Of a stretch of DNA of 64,000 bases, positions 29,901 to 42,165 are shown piece after piece (within the stretch, counting starts at the first letter, position 1; each line of letters opens with the position of its first letter). The DNA is from Mesomycoplasma ovipneumoniae (GTDB taxonomy: Bacteria; Bacillota_I; Bacilli_A; Mycoplasmatales; Metamycoplasmataceae): assembly GCA_009756935.1 (NCBI GenBank), contig VZDP01000002.1, positions 1 to 64,000 of the forward strand. The letters are read 5' to 3'. A program made the translations under genes and the position numbers. Under the pieces are notes generated by a model, which searched no databases, was not told where the DNA came from, and saw only the letters and a program-made list of their open reading frames with translations.

Positions 29901-31691
29901 TTCTTGGGACAAATTTTGTAACTTTTCTAGTTCAGCTAAATCAATTTTTTCTAAGTTATTTAAAATTTTTAAAAAATCAAACAAGTAAAGAATATTATTT
30001 AAATGTTGATCAGGATGCATCAAGAAAAAATTAAACTCTTTGATGTTATTGAAAATAGTATGACTTAAATTTGTCAAAGTTAAAATTCAAGTTCTAAATT
30101 TGTCTTTTTTGAATTCGTCAATAGTTTTTTGACTAAAACCATATCAAGGGTGTTTTTTTAAATTAAAGTTGATAGTTTTTATTTTCTGAAATAAATCACT
30201 AAGCCCTCACTCAATTTTTTGAAGGGCAAAATAGTCAATTTTTTTCAGTTTTTCTTCTGAAATTGAAAATTCAAAATTGGGAATATCAATCAAATTTTGA
30301 TATTCAGCAATTAAGTCATACATACTTTTTTGTAACGGAGGACGAATTTGAGTAAGTTTTTCACCGTAATTATTCAGTTTTTGACGTAGTTCAATATAAT
30401 TATTTTCAATTAAAGCCGACTCCGAAGCATTCAGTAATATTGAATTAGCCCCTTTTTCGAGCGTGCTTAAAAGATTGTCAACTACATCTTTTTTGTTAAT
30501 ATTTTCGTTGTGAATTGCTATAACTGAATCAGATAGTCCGATTTTTTTAAGGTTTGAATAAACAACATTAAGGGCAGCTAACTTTTCTGAAACAAATAAA
30601 ACTGTTTTATTTCTGGCTAAAAATTCATTAATTATATTAGTGATTGTTTGGGACTTTCCGGTTCCAGGAGGACCATCAAGAATGAAATTTTCGCCACGAA
30701 TTGCAGCCTGAATTGCTTTTTCCTGAGATGAATCAGCTGGCAAAATATGAAAATAATCTGATGGAGCAAGATCATTATTAGAACTAGAACTGACGACAGT
30801 ATCTTGATTATTTTCACCGATAGGGGCGACAGAATTATTTGGTTTGGGGGTAGAATTTCCAATTATTTCATTATAAAAAGGATTATTAATTATTTTTTCT
30901 TCATTTTCAACTAAGTCAGTGTAAATTTCAATTTTACTATAATCAAAAAGGCTCAATTGAATTGAGCGAATTATTTCTCAATTTGAATTAGTGTTATTTT
31001 TGTGAAATAATTTTTCAAAATTTAGAAAATTTTCCCTAATTGAGATTGATGTATCGATTTTAAATTTAGATAATTGACTGTCCAAGTTCAAAATTTGCAA
31101 TTTTTTAAGAAGAGTTAAATTTATGCTTAATGATGAATTGTCAAGAAATTCAAGTCAATATTTCTCTTTTCCTTGTTCTAACATTCGACTAAGTTGGGCA
31201 GGAAATAGAAAAATAGGACTATAATAAGGGGTTTTTTCATCATCTTTTTCAAATCATTTCAAAAATCCAATACCAAGATAAAGAATGTTTATCGCTTTTT
31301 CTTCTTTAAAATTTTTGAACTTTGAGTACAAATTTTTAATAATTAAATTCTCTTGCTCAACGGGAAAGTCTGATATTATCAAATTTGAGATGTTTTTAGT
31401 GTTTATTAATTGATCTTGAATTTCTTCTAGTGTTAGAGGCGTAAAATTTTTAGATTTTGAAGTTGACTGCTTTTTAGCTTTTTTTTCGGGATAACGAAAA
31501 AATATTTTTGCTTTAGCCTCTACAACATTATCAAGAAAATCATTAAAATTAGGCAATAAAATTCCGAGTTTTATTGGCCTTGTTTTTGTTGGGATGTTTA
31601 AATTAAAATTGATTAATCGATTTCTTTTGGAAACATCAAGCAATTTATTTTGTCATTTTTTTAGATCTTCACGAACACTGTCAACTTCCAT
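26946..31691 (-). CDS. Giant superfamily I helicase-like protein (DUF4011-type)
   Basis: The 1581-residue single frame has many TGA-Trp codons. The N-terminus KLLDVSKRNRLINFN (about residues 17-31) matches the DUF4011-type start. Walker A GPPGTGKSQT is near residue 338. DLVIFDEASQ (about 960), IIAGDKEQMPP and NVAFTRAK (about 1200) are helicase motifs II, III-like and VI. After that, LLGIQCDGSGYLKHKNARDR (about 1313) resembles a Vsr/PD-(D/E)xK endonuclease region. The remainder is a poorly conserved 250 residues. Such fused helicase-nucleases are often linked to DNA repair or phage defence. AAGGGA precedes the ATG and a TATAAT promoter lies at about 31720. Confidence 0.8.
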
Positions 31692-31751
31692 ATTTCCCTT
31701 ATGTAAATCAAGTTTTATTATAATATTATAAAATATTTTTTATTATTTTAT

Positions 31752-32996
31752 TTAAATTAGCTCGAAAATAAAGAATTGTTTCTTGCCTTTTTTAATTAAA
31801 AAGAGGTTATTTTGATCAGCTAAACTAGTACTAATTTCAGAAGAAGATTCAATTTTTATGCCGTTAATTTCGAGAGCTTTATGTGAAATAAATTCATTTA
31901 ATTCACGTTTTGAGCTAAAAATACCTAATTCAATTAGGCTGTTTTGGTCAAAAAATTTTGCACTGAAATAGGGCAAAATTTTTTTTAGTTCTAACTTATC
32001 ATTAAAAGTTATTTCAAAATAATTTATTTTATTAAATAAAATTTGGGTTATTTTTTCTGCAATTTCAAGCCCTTTTTGGCCGTGAATGTTAAAAACAACC
32101 TCTTTTGCCAATTCTTTTTGTAAAATTCGGTCTTTTTTATTTTGATTGTGCAGTGAAATTAATTGCCTAATTGAATCTAAGTCTAAAAATGACAGTCAGA
32201 GCATAATTTTTTCGGCCTGTGAATCACTTTGATTCAACAAAAATTGATATAAATTAAAAGGTGAATACATATTTTTGTCAAGCCAAATCGGTTTTCCAAG
32301 ACTTTTGCCAAATTTTTCATTATTTTCATCAGTAAGCAAATTTGTTGTAAAAACAAAGGTCTTGTCCTTATTTTTTAAGTTTGATTTTTTAATAAAATCA
32401 AGACCAGTTACCATGTTGCCTCATTGATCAGAGCCCCCTGATTGGGCAATTATGTCGTGATTTTGGGCTAAAAATTTAAAATCTCACCCTTGAATTAACT
32501 GATAAGAAAATTCTGTATATGAAAGTCCAGATTCAATCCGCGAAGAAACAGAATCTTTAGCCAACAAATAAGCAATATTAATATTTTTACCAATATCACG
32601 CAAAAAGGTTAAAATATTCATGTCTTTATAAATTTCAAGATTATCAAAAACAGGTAAATTAAACGATTTTAATTGGTTTTTTATTTTTTCAGTGTTATTT
32701 TTGACACTTTCAAAGTCAAGTAACTTTCGCTCATTAGGCTTAAACGACGGATCGCCAATCATTCCAGTCGCCCCACCGACAACCGCAAGAACTTTAATTC
32801 CAAAATTTTGAAGACGTTGTAAAAGATTTATTGAAATATAATTGCCTAAATGAAGTGAAGGCGCCGTTGGATCAAAGCCAATATAAATTCCGTTTTCAGA
32901 AGAAAGATTTAAAAATCTATCAGGATTAGTGATATCTTTTAAAATTCCTCTTTGTTTTAACTCATCAAGAAAATCAATTTTATTTTTATCAGACAT
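31752..32996 (-). CDS. tyrS: Tyrosyl-tRNA synthetase
   Basis: The 414-residue class I synthetase has YIGFDPTAPSLHLGNY (HIGH motif as HLGN), KFGKS as the KMSKS motif, and an S4-like C-terminal domain (ELGIFSSKRELNEFISHKAL). ATG at 32996 has GGAGAG nine bases upstream and is preferred over an upstream GTG. It charges tRNA-Tyr. It is followed by nothing on its strand for 60 bp and preceded by nfo with a 23-base gap. Confidence 0.96.
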
Positions 32997-33019
32997 AGAA
33001 AAACTCTCCAAAATCACTG

Positions 33020-33847
33020 CTATTTTTTTAATAAAAGGGCGATTTCTTGATCATAAATTGGCTTATTATCAACATAAGGTGTTTCTAAAATTATTGGAAT
33101 ATTATCAAAAAGTGGGTCATGAACAATTTTTTGAAGAGTTTCAAGACCAATAAAACCTTTGTCAATATTAGCGTGACGGTCTTTTTTTGAACCAAGCGGA
33201 TTTGCTGAATCATTTAGGTGAATAACTTTTATATAATTTATTATTTTAGTTTTTATTAATTCTTGTTGAAATTCAGTATAATTTTTAAGATCATAACCAG
33301 CATCTCAGACATGACAAGTATCAAGGCAAACCCCAATTCTTTCTGAATTTAGGTCGTCAATTATCTCAACAATTTCCTCAAAACTTGAGCACATTTCAGT
33401 CCCTTTTCCGGCCATAGTCTCAAGTAAAATCACAACATTTTTTGTTTTTTTAAGTATAACTTTAAGTGACTTTACAAGCTGATTTTTTGCTTCTAATCTT
33501 GTATAGGTTGTGAAAAAACCTGGGTGCAAAACCAAGAATTTTGCCCCTATAAAGTTCATTTTTTCAATCTCTTTGACCAAAAAATCGATAGAAAAATTAG
33601 CTTTTAATGGATTAGCCAAATTTAAAATATAAGGAGCATGAACGACTATATCAACAGGCGGAATTTGCTTGGAAAATTCAGCAACATACTGTTCAAATTT
33701 ATAATTTTCAGGTTGAGTTCTCATTGTTGACTGAGGTGGACCTAAAAAAATCATTGCTGTATTTGCTTTATTTTTTAGAGAAATATCGATTGCCCCAAAA
33801 AGGTAATCTGGTTTTTTGAAAGGTACATGTGATCCAATTTTTATCAT
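33020..33847 (-). CDS. nfo: Endonuclease IV (AP endonuclease)
   Basis: The 275-residue product has the TIM-barrel endonuclease IV pattern: IKIGSHVPF at the start, [49 protein letters not shown] and [13 protein letters not shown]. These hold the three-zinc ligands. It cleaves DNA at abasic sites in base excision repair. It overlaps the upstream Nif3-like gene by seven bases. Confidence 0.96.
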
Positions 33848-34614
33848 TTGATTTTAACCTCGCTTAAAATTTCAGGTAATTTAAAACTGTAAATTTCGAT
33901 GTTTTTAAATTTTTCTTGTAATATTTGGGCAATTTTTTCAGTAAAAACTTGCTCAATAAGATGGGGAATTTCTAAAACTTTGATTTTGTGATGATTGATG
34001 GTAAGTTGATCTGATCATTTAAGATCAGAAGTTATAACAAGATTGGCTTTTTGTTTTTTTGCTAAAAGACATGCTAAAATTCCACCTGAACCTGGAAGAA
34101 TTGCCACTTTTTTTGGCAGAAAATCTTGTGAAAAATTAGCTCGAAAAGTCGCTAAATTACTATTTAGTGAAATTCTTTTTAAAATTTCTGAGACCTTTAA
34201 ATTATTTTCAACTAAAATGTTAAAATCATCGATTTTTTTAGCCCCAGTCGAATCTAGACCTCACTGACTGGCGATTGAAAATGCAGTTTGGTTGTCTGTT
34301 GAGTCAAAATTCGTGTGAAGCCCAAGCACGCTAATTGAGTGTTTTTTTAGAAGGCTCGAAATTTTTTTCTTGTATGGCGAATTTTGAAATTCTTCCTTTT
34401 TTGTGGGATAAAAAAAGAAAGGATGATGTGAAATTATTAAATTATAATTATTTTTAATAGCAAAATCTAAAACGCTTTGTGTAAGATCAATGCAAATAAG
34501 AACCTTAGAAATTTCAGAATCAAAAAAGAGATTTCAACCGCAATTATCTCAGTCTTGACAGTTTTCTAAGGTAAATTTTTCAAGCAAAAAATCGCCAATT
34601 ACTTTTGTTTTCAT
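33841..34614 (-). CDS. Nif3-like dinuclear metal centre protein
   Basis: The 257-residue product contains [19 protein letters not shown] and [10 protein letters not shown], the conserved metal-binding pattern of the NIF3/YqfO family, plus VITSDLKWSDQ late in the sequence. The biochemical role of the family is unsettled. It lies between rpoD (five-base gap) and nfo (overlap), the position often seen downstream of rpoD in Firmicutes and mollicutes. Confidence 0.9.
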
Positions 34615-34619
34615 ACTTT

Positions 34620-36620
34620 TTAGTTAAAATCACGTAGTGACCATCTTTTTTGAGGAGTTCTTAATTTTTTAAGAATTTTCCCCTCTATTTGACGTACTCG
34701 CTCCTTTGTAACGCGACGCATGGCAGCCAGTTCTTCAAAACTATGAGCTTGATATGGGACACCATTTTCATCAACACCAACTCCATAACGGCGTTTGATA
34801 AAATCTTTTTCATCATAGTCAAGCGTTGACTCGATTATTTCAAGTAAAACTTTAGCTTTTTCTTCGCGTTCGGCATATTCAGCTGGCGAAATTAAATTTT
34901 CATCCTTAATAAAATCAGAAAAAGAGCTATCTTCTTCTTTTCCAATTGCTTTATCTAGCGAAATCGGGTCAACATTTATTTTTTTAATATAACGGACTTT
35001 TTCAGCTGTAAATTCAGGCCCAAGACGCTGAGCAATTTCTTCAGCTGTTGGATTTAGCCCTTTTTCTTGCTGTAATTCGCGTTCGGCTTTGTTAATTTTA
35101 TTAATAGTTTCGACCATATGAACCGGAATTCTAATTAGTCTTGCCTGATCAGCAACGGCTCTTGTGATTGCCTGACGAATTCATCAAGTTGCATAAGTTG
35201 AAAATTTAAATCCTTTAGTGTGGTCATATTTGGAAACGGCCTTAATAATTCCTAAATTACCTTCTGAGATTAGATCAATAAAATTTAAACCACGGTTTTT
35301 ATAGCGTTTTGCACTGTTTACAACCAGTCGTAAATTACGTTTTATTAAGGTATCGCGAGCTTTTTTACCAATCCGGCCTTTAATTTGCATTTTACGGGCC
35401 AGTTCTTGTTCTTCTTCTTGACTTAATAATTTTCCGTATTTTCCGATTCAACGCATGTACCATTTGATCATGTCATTTGTGTCGGTAAGTTTGTTTCGGT
35501 AGACATCGTCGCTGTAAACTTTAGGTTTGCGAAATTGACTTGAATTTTCATCATTGATATAATCAAGGTCGTCAATGTCTTGGATTCTTAGTGATTCATC
35601 AACTGAGTGGCCAAATTCCATTTCGCCACTGTCATCTTGGCCCAAGTCGTCAAAATCTTCTTGGTCATCAAGTCTGTCATCTAGGCTCAAATCTTTGTCA
35701 TCATCTAAATTATCAAGATTTTTCTTTGTTTTATTTTTAGAATTTTTTTGACTAATTTGATCAGCAAAATCTGAACTTGAAACATCTTCAAGATCTTCTT
35801 TATCCAGTTCATCACTAATTATTTTTTTCTGCATTAAAATTTGAAAAAACTCGTCTAATTCGTCCTCTGAAACGGAAAGGTTTAAATTTTCGATATATTT
35901 ATAAACATCTTCGTGACTTAAAAATACATTTTCAGCAGTTTTTTTCGAACTTTTTTTTGTAGTTTGCTTTTGTTTTTTTTCTAATTGTTCTTGTAACTTT
36001 TCAATAACAAACTGATAGCGTGCCTCGGGACTATTAGCTGATTCTGAAAAATTATCAGAATTTTCTAGCTTTTGGTTATCTTCAAAAAGTTCTTTATTTT
36101 TGGAGGTTTTTTGCTCTTTTGTTGTTGTTTTTGCTTGTTTTGTCTTTTTTTTGGGTTTTTCTAATTTTTCTTGCTCTGAATCTAAAACCTCAGTATTTAC
36201 GGTTTTAGATTTTGTGGTTGAAGCCACTTTAGCTTTTGCTTTTAAAGTTTTATTGGTTGAATTAATATTTTTTGATAATTGATTTAAAGTTTTAGTTCGA
36301 AATGCCTCAATACTTTTTAGAAAATCAGATTGATGTTTGGTTGTTTTAATAACATTAAAAAAATTCTCAATTTGTTCATATGAGTTTTTTCTTTTTTCAT
36401 TAACAATAATTTTTTTTGAATTTTTAGTGTTCAAACTTTCAGAATCGACATTCAAATTTAAATTAGAATCTACTTGGACTTGCTCCTTTGTTTTTTTACG
36501 TGAAGTTTTTACCTTTTTTTCAGCGGTTTTAGTTGCTGACTTTGTAGTTTTTTCAGAAAAATTATAAGCTTTTTGGGAATTTTTAGGTTCTTGTATTGTC
36601 AGTTTATTACCAATTTTCAT
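34620..36620 (-). CDS. rpoD: RNA polymerase principal sigma factor with long low-complexity N-terminus
   Basis: The 666-residue protein has region 2 ([16 protein letters not shown], then [16 protein letters not shown] and KFSTYATWWIRQAI), region 3 and region 4 ([16 protein letters not shown]) in the C-terminal half. The first ~370 residues are Lys/Ser/Thr-rich and then Asp/Glu-rich, with no region 1.1 recognised; residues about 280-330 are strongly acidic. The ATG at 36620 has GGGAG upstream and lies inside the dnaG 3' end (14-base overlap), so it is translationally coupled to dnaG. Confidence 0.96.
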
Positions 36621-38454
36621 TATCGCCGCTCCCTTGAATTTCGTCGTTATACATATCAATTACAAAATGATTTTCATTATATTTTGAACTTTGAAATAAT
36701 TTATTGTTATTTATTGATGCTCTTCTATTATTAATACCTTCAACAAGGCTTTCAACGTCTTCTATTGTTTTTTTATGTATATTAAAATTTATAAATTCAT
36801 GATCTGATATTTGTGAATATTCATCTAATAATTTTTTTTTTAATAATTCGCCTACTTTATCAATTATTTGTATAGTTTGCTTGTAAATTTCGGGATTTTT
36901 GCTATCACTAGAATATAATTTATCAACAAACCTATTATTAAGTGGATCTGAAAATTTAAAATTTAACTCTTTAAAACGTTTAAATTTTCCCCGATCACCT
37001 TCAAGAAAATCCTTCAAAATAATTAAAAATAATCTTAACTCATTAGATTCAAGTTGATATGGCCGGTTTTCATAGCTATTCCTTTTATTTTGTTGTCTAT
37101 TTTCAAAAAGATCTTCATTTTCTTCAAGTTCCCGACCAGGTTTTGAAGGATACTGAATTTGTTTTATTCAGCGAAAAGCACTTTTTTCAATACCTAAGTC
37201 CTCATAAATTTTTTTCAAAAAAACGCCTAGTAATGGGCTATTTTGAGAATGTAAACTTTGTAAAAACGGTGTAAATTTGTTGACAAATTCAGTAATTTCA
37301 TCGCTAGAATTTTCTTTGATTTGATTTTTGTAAAAACTGTAGGCAAAATCAAAGCAATTTTTGCGGTCTGAAAGTTTTTCTAAAAAACTATCAGCACCAA
37401 AATTATTTAAATACTCATCAGGATCTTTTCCATCAAAACCTGATATAATATAAGTTTTAATTTTGTTTTGCGAAAGTATGAGTGCCGATTTTAAGGTAGC
37501 CTCAAGACCAGCCCGATCACCATCAAGGGCAATGACAACTGTAAAATTATTCAATAATTCACAGTGTTTTTTAGTCAAAGAAGTACCCATAAGCGCAATT
37601 GCATTTTTAATATTGGCCTTGTAAAATGCAATAACATCAAAAAAACCTTCAGTAATAAAAATTTCTTTGGGATTATCAGCAATTGCATTTTTATAATTAT
37701 AGAAAATTTCAGATTTAGAAAACAGCTTACTTGATGGCGAGTTTAAATATTTTGGTTCACATTTAGTATTAGGTAAACAACGGCCGGAAAATCCGACAAC
37801 TTTTCCTTCTAAATTTTCAATAGGGAAAACAATTCGATTTTGAAAAAAATCAAAACCTTGTTGATTTAAAAGCGAATAATCCTTTAAAGTTTCCTCATCA
37901 AATAATTTTGAATCAACTAGTCGTGGCTTTAAAAATGAACTTGGAGCAAAGCCAATTTTGAATTTTTCAATAATTTCGCGAGTGAGACCGCGCGAATTTA
38001 TAAAGTTGTAAATTTCCAATTCTTGTCGGTTTTTAGGGCTTTTTTTGGCTCTTGATGTAATTGTAAGTAGCTCTAAAAGATAAAGCGAAACTGAATTTTC
38101 AAAAGCACGCAGTGCTTGAAGTTCAATTTCAGAATAAACTTTTTCAGGCGTCAAATTATTTGCTAATTCAAGGTTTAAATTGTATTCTTTGTTGAGATAT
38201 TCAACAGCTTGAAAAAAGTTTAAATTTTTTCAAAGCATTACAAAGCTAACAATATTTCCACCTTTTTGACAAGAAAAACACTTAAAAATTTGCTTAGAAA
38301 TTGAAACTGACAGTGACGGATTTGTGTCCTCGTGAAATGGACAAAGTCCAACAAATGTGTTTCTTCCATTGGGCGAAAGTTGGATTGCTTGTGAAATTAA
38401 CCCGTAAATATCGGTGTTTTTTAAAATATGAGCTAACATTTGCTGCTTATTCAT
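36607..38454 (-). CDS. dnaG: DNA primase
   Basis: The 615-residue protein has the N-terminal zinc finger (CPFHEDTNPS then FKCFSCQKGGN, about residues 38-68). The TOPRIM core includes EIFITEGFFDVIAF, ALMGTSL and VIALDGDRAG, and FDGKDPDEYL follows. The C-terminal helicase-interaction part is short and Asn/Lys-rich. It synthesises primers for replication. It overlaps glyS upstream (8 bases) and rpoD downstream, forming the macromolecular synthesis operon. Confidence 0.96.
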
Positions 38455-39814
38455 TTGAAGAATTTTCCTCTATAAATTGGATAATTTCGGTGATTTTTAT
38501 TCTTTTTTGTTCACAAGTATCGCGAAATCTGATTGTTACACTTTGATTTTGAATTCCTTCTTCGTCGACTGTAATGCAAAAAAAAGTTCCAATTGAGTCT
38601 TGATAAAAATATCTTTTTCCAATAGTTCCTGTGTTTGAAAAAGTTGCAGCAATTCCGTGGCTAACAAGCATTTTTCATATTTCTTCTGCCTGAGGTGAAA
38701 ATTTCTTTAAAAGTGGTAAAACTGCAACTTTATATGGGCTTAAAATAAACGGAAATTTAAGAAAATAACGGTCTTTTTTGATGTCATGAACAAAATTTTG
38801 CTCTAAAATCGCTAACATAAGTCTGTCTAAACCAATTGATGGTTCGATTATGTATGGTAAAATTTTTTGACCGGTTGCAGAATCGACAAATTCAAGATTT
38901 TCACCACTTTTTTCCATATGATTTTTAAGATCAAAATTTCCACGGTTGGAAATTCCGATTAGTTCACCTCAGCCAAAATTAAAAAAATATTCAAAATCAG
39001 TGGTTGCTTTTGCATAATGAGCTAATTTTTCTGGCTGATGATTGCTAATTCGGATTGAATCTGGCGAAAAACCTAATTTTGATAAAAAAAGTTGAACTTT
39101 TTCTATTTCAGAGTGAAAAATTTCATCTGCTTGTTCAGGTCTGACAAAAATTTCCTGTTCTAGCTGAGTAAATTCGCGGGTCCTAAAGATGAAATTTCCA
39201 GGTGAAATTTCGTTTCGAAACGATTTTCCTACCTGAGCAATTCGAAGAGGCAAAGTGTTTTTAGTAAATCTCAAAAGTGATTTAAAATTTATAAAAATTC
39301 CCTGTGCTGTTTCAGGTCGCAAATATAATGTTGTTTTTTCATTTTCAACAACACCTTGTTCGGTTTGGAATAAAAGATTGAAATTTTTAGGAATAGATCA
39401 GTCAGTTTTTGATCCATCATAATTTTCAATTTTAGCCAAATATTGCTGAATTTCTTGTTGATTTAATTTTTCAAAAATTAAATTTGGAAAATTATTTTCA
39501 AACAAATGGTCAACACGATAACGTTTTTTATTAATTTTATTTTCAACTAGCAAGTCGCTAAAATTTTCAAGATGACCTGAGGCTTGTCAAACTTTTGGGT
39601 TTAGCAAAATTTTTGTGTCAATAAAAAAGGCATTAAGATCTTTATTTATGAAAAAATCAGCCCAAAAATTTTCAATATTTTTAGCTAAAAGAACACCAAG
39701 GTGACCATAATCATAAGAATTTGCTAAACCTCCATAAATTTGGGAACTAGGAAAAATAAATCCTAAATTCTTTAGATAATTAATAAAAAATTGGTAGTTT
39801 TCAAATTTGGCCAT
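38447..39814 (-). CDS. glyS: Glycyl-tRNA synthetase, dimeric type
   Basis: The 455-residue class II synthetase of the alpha-2 type starts with FIFPSSQIYGGLANSYDYGH. It has LRPETAQGIFINFK, the motif-2 region GKSFRNEISPGNFIFRTREF and the motif-3 region IEPSIGLDRLMLAIL. The anticodon-binding domain follows (YKVAVLPLL). It charges tRNA-Gly and is the first gene before dnaG-rpoD. Confidence 0.96.
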
Positions 39815-39838
39815 AATTTATCCTTTTAATTTTCATTT

Positions 39839-41161
39839 TTATTTAAAAAATGAATCAAAATTAATATTTTTTGATGAAAATTCAGACATTTTTTTGGACA
39901 TTGATTCAAACTCATTAATTAAACGGTTAAATTCAGCACCTGTTCGACCTGAACCGCGAATAATTCGATTCCTACGAGATGGATTTTTTAAAAGTTTTGG
40001 TTTTTTGCGTTCTTCATGAGTCATTGATGAGATTAAAATTTTATAAAGTTTCATTTTTTCCTCAACTTCATTAATCTGACTTGCATTAATTTTGCCCGAT
40101 AATCCAGGAATCATTTTTATTATTTTCGAAAATTTTCCAATTTTTTGAATTTGAGCAAGACTATTTAGAAGATCATCTAAATTAAATTGACCAGAAAACA
40201 TACGATGAGACAATTTTTTAACAGCTTGTTTGTCAATATTTTCTTCGGCTTGTTCTAAAAGTGACATTACATCACCCATACCTAAAATTCGATCGGCAAT
40301 TCTGTTGGGATGAAATAGTTCTAAGGCAGAAATTTTTTCACCTGAACCGATAAATAAAATCGGAATTTTAAGCAAATGTGTAATTGAAAGAGCCGCTCCT
40401 GCACGTGCATTTGAGTCTAATTTTGTAATAATTGACCCAGTTAAATTAATTTCTTTATGAAAAGTTTCGGCAACATTTATTATATCTTGACCAGAAAGGG
40501 CATCAAGGACAAAAAGAATTTGATCAGGTTTTACAGCTTTTTTAATTTCAACTAACTCAGTCATCAATTCAGAATTAATTGAAAGACGACCGGCGGTGTC
40601 AAAAATAATAAGGTCATAATTGTTATTTCTGCTATGAATTAGGGCATCTTTTGCAATTTCAACAGGAGTTTTTTCGATATAAAAAACATCAATTGAAACT
40701 TGTTTTCCTAATTGTTTCAATTGATCAATCGCAGCAGGACGGTAAGTATCACAAGCTACTAGTAAAATTTTTTTTGAAAAATTTTTTTGACGAGCATAAA
40801 CTGCAAGTTTTGCCGTAGTTGTAGTTTTTCCCGAACCTTGAAGACCGACTAGCATTATTGTTGTTGGATTTTTAGCAAAATTAATCGGTTTTGCACTAAC
40901 TCCAAGAACTGAAACTAAATTTTGATGTAAAATTTTCAAAAATTCCTGTTGGGGATTAAGTTTGGAAGTCAGCCCGTTTGTTAAAACCTGATTTTTAACC
41001 TGAGCAATAAAGTTTTTGACAACTAATAAATTAACGTCAGCCTCAAGTAAAGCAAGACGAATTTCACGAATAATTTCTGCTAAATCTTGCTCATTAATGG
41101 TTACAGATTTCTGAATTTTTTTTAAAGATGACTGGATTCTATTGGTCAAAAAATCTAACAT
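39839..41161 (-). CDS. ffh: Signal recognition particle protein Ffh
   Basis: The 440-residue GTPase has an N domain, G1 GLQGSGKTTTTAKLA, LLVACDTYRPAAIDQL, IIFDTAGRL and TKLDSNARAGAAL, then an M domain ending with RRNRIIRGSGR and a short tail. It binds 4.5S RNA and signal sequences and targets membrane proteins. The SRP RNA gene was not found in the window. Confidence 0.97.
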   Translation of the reverse strand: MLDFLTNRIQSSLKKIQKSVTINEQDLAEIIREIRLALLEADVNLLVVKNFIAQVKNQVLTNGLTSKLNPQQEFLKILHQNLVSVLGVSAKPINFAKNPTTIMLVGLQGSGKTTTTAKLAVYARQKNFSKKILLVACDTYRPAAIDQLKQLGKQVSIDVFYIEKTPVEIAKDALIHSRNNNYDLIIFDTAGRLSINSELMTELVEIKKAVKPDQILFVLDALSGQDIINVAETFHKEINLTGSIITKLDSNARAGAALSITHLLKIPILFIGSGEKISALELFHPNRIADRILGMGDVMSLLEQAEENIDKQAVKKLSHRMFSGQFNLDDLLNSLAQIQKIGKFSKIIKMIPGLSGKINASQINEVEEKMKLYKILISSMTHEERKKPKLLKNPSRRNRIIRGSGRTGAEFNRLINEFESMSKKMSEFSSKNINFDSFFK

Positions 41162-41167
41162 TTTAAA

Positions 41168-41204
41168 AATAGAAAATTTTTCCTAAAAAAACAGGAAAAA
41201 TTTT
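41168..41204 (-). terminator. Terminator between tsf and ffh
   Basis: AAAATTTTTCCT and AGGAAAAATTTT form an A/T-rich stem with a loop of about seven bases. It follows the tsf stop on the minus strand, allowing ffh its own transcript or partial readthrough. Confidence 0.6.
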
Positions 41205-41241
41205 ATACCTTTCTTTATATTTTTTGATTTAAGTTTAATAA

Positions 41242-42144
41242 TTATTTAGCTTCTTTTATTTGTGAATTAACTTCTGTATAAAAATCCACAGCTTGTTTTT
41301 CGATGCCTTCACCAACTTCAAAGCGAATAGCTTGGACTAATTTAGCAGAATTTTGCTCTAAATATTTACCAACAGAAATGGCACTATCAGTTGCTAAAGG
41401 TTGAAATTCAAGAACGAATTCTGACAATTCTTTTTCAATCTTACCACGTTTAATTTTTTGCTTGATTTCTTCAGGTTTCTTTTCAAAATTCTTATCTAAG
41501 GCAAGTGAATCTTCAACTTTTTGAGTGATTTCTGCAAGTCTTTCTTGAGGCAAATCGGACTCAAAATTAAATTCTGGTTTTAGAGCTGAAACATGCATAG
41601 AAATATCTTTTGCAATAGTGCAATTTCCACCATCTATAACAACAACAGAAGCAATTTGTCCGTTAGAGTGTGTATAGAGTCCAACTTTTTGTCCTTCTAA
41701 AATTTTGGTTTTTAGCACCCGACGCAAAGTGATTTTTTCACCCATAGTTGCGGTAGATTCGATTAACATTTCTGCAATTGTACGGGAATCTTGATTTTTA
41801 ATAGTCAGAGCTGTTTCTAAATTATCAAAGTCATTTTCTAGAAGTAATTTGGCAATTTCGCCTTGAAGTTTAACAAAGTTTTGATTTTTAGCAACAAAGT
41901 CTGTTTCTGAATTAAGTTCAAAAATTAGGGCATGTTTTTCACATTTAGTTGCTAAAACTAAACCTTCTGCAGCAATACGGTCAGCTTTTTTTAGTGCTTT
42001 TGACTTACCATTTTCGTGAAGTCATTTAATAGCACCGTTTATTTCATAGTCAGAGTTTTCAAGAGCTGTTTTGCAATCAACAAAAGGAGCATCCGTAATT
42101 TCTCTTAATTCTTTGATTTTTGCTAATTTATCTATTTTTAACAT
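41242..42144 (-). CDS. tsf: Elongation factor Ts
   Basis: The 300-residue protein begins with a UBA-like domain (LAKIKELREITDAPFVDCKT) and the conserved TDFVAKN segment (LNSETDFVAKNQNF), followed by the dimerisation and core domains. It exchanges GDP on EF-Tu. An excellent AAGGAG precedes the ATG, 21 bases after the rpsB stop. Confidence 0.97.
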
Positions 42145-42165
42145 TTTTTACTCCTTTTTTATTAA

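Noticed and set aside
36100..36567. Two plus-strand open frames opposite the sigma factor
   Set aside because: Hydrophobic mirror images of the Lys/Glu/Thr-rich sigma N-terminus; no start signals.
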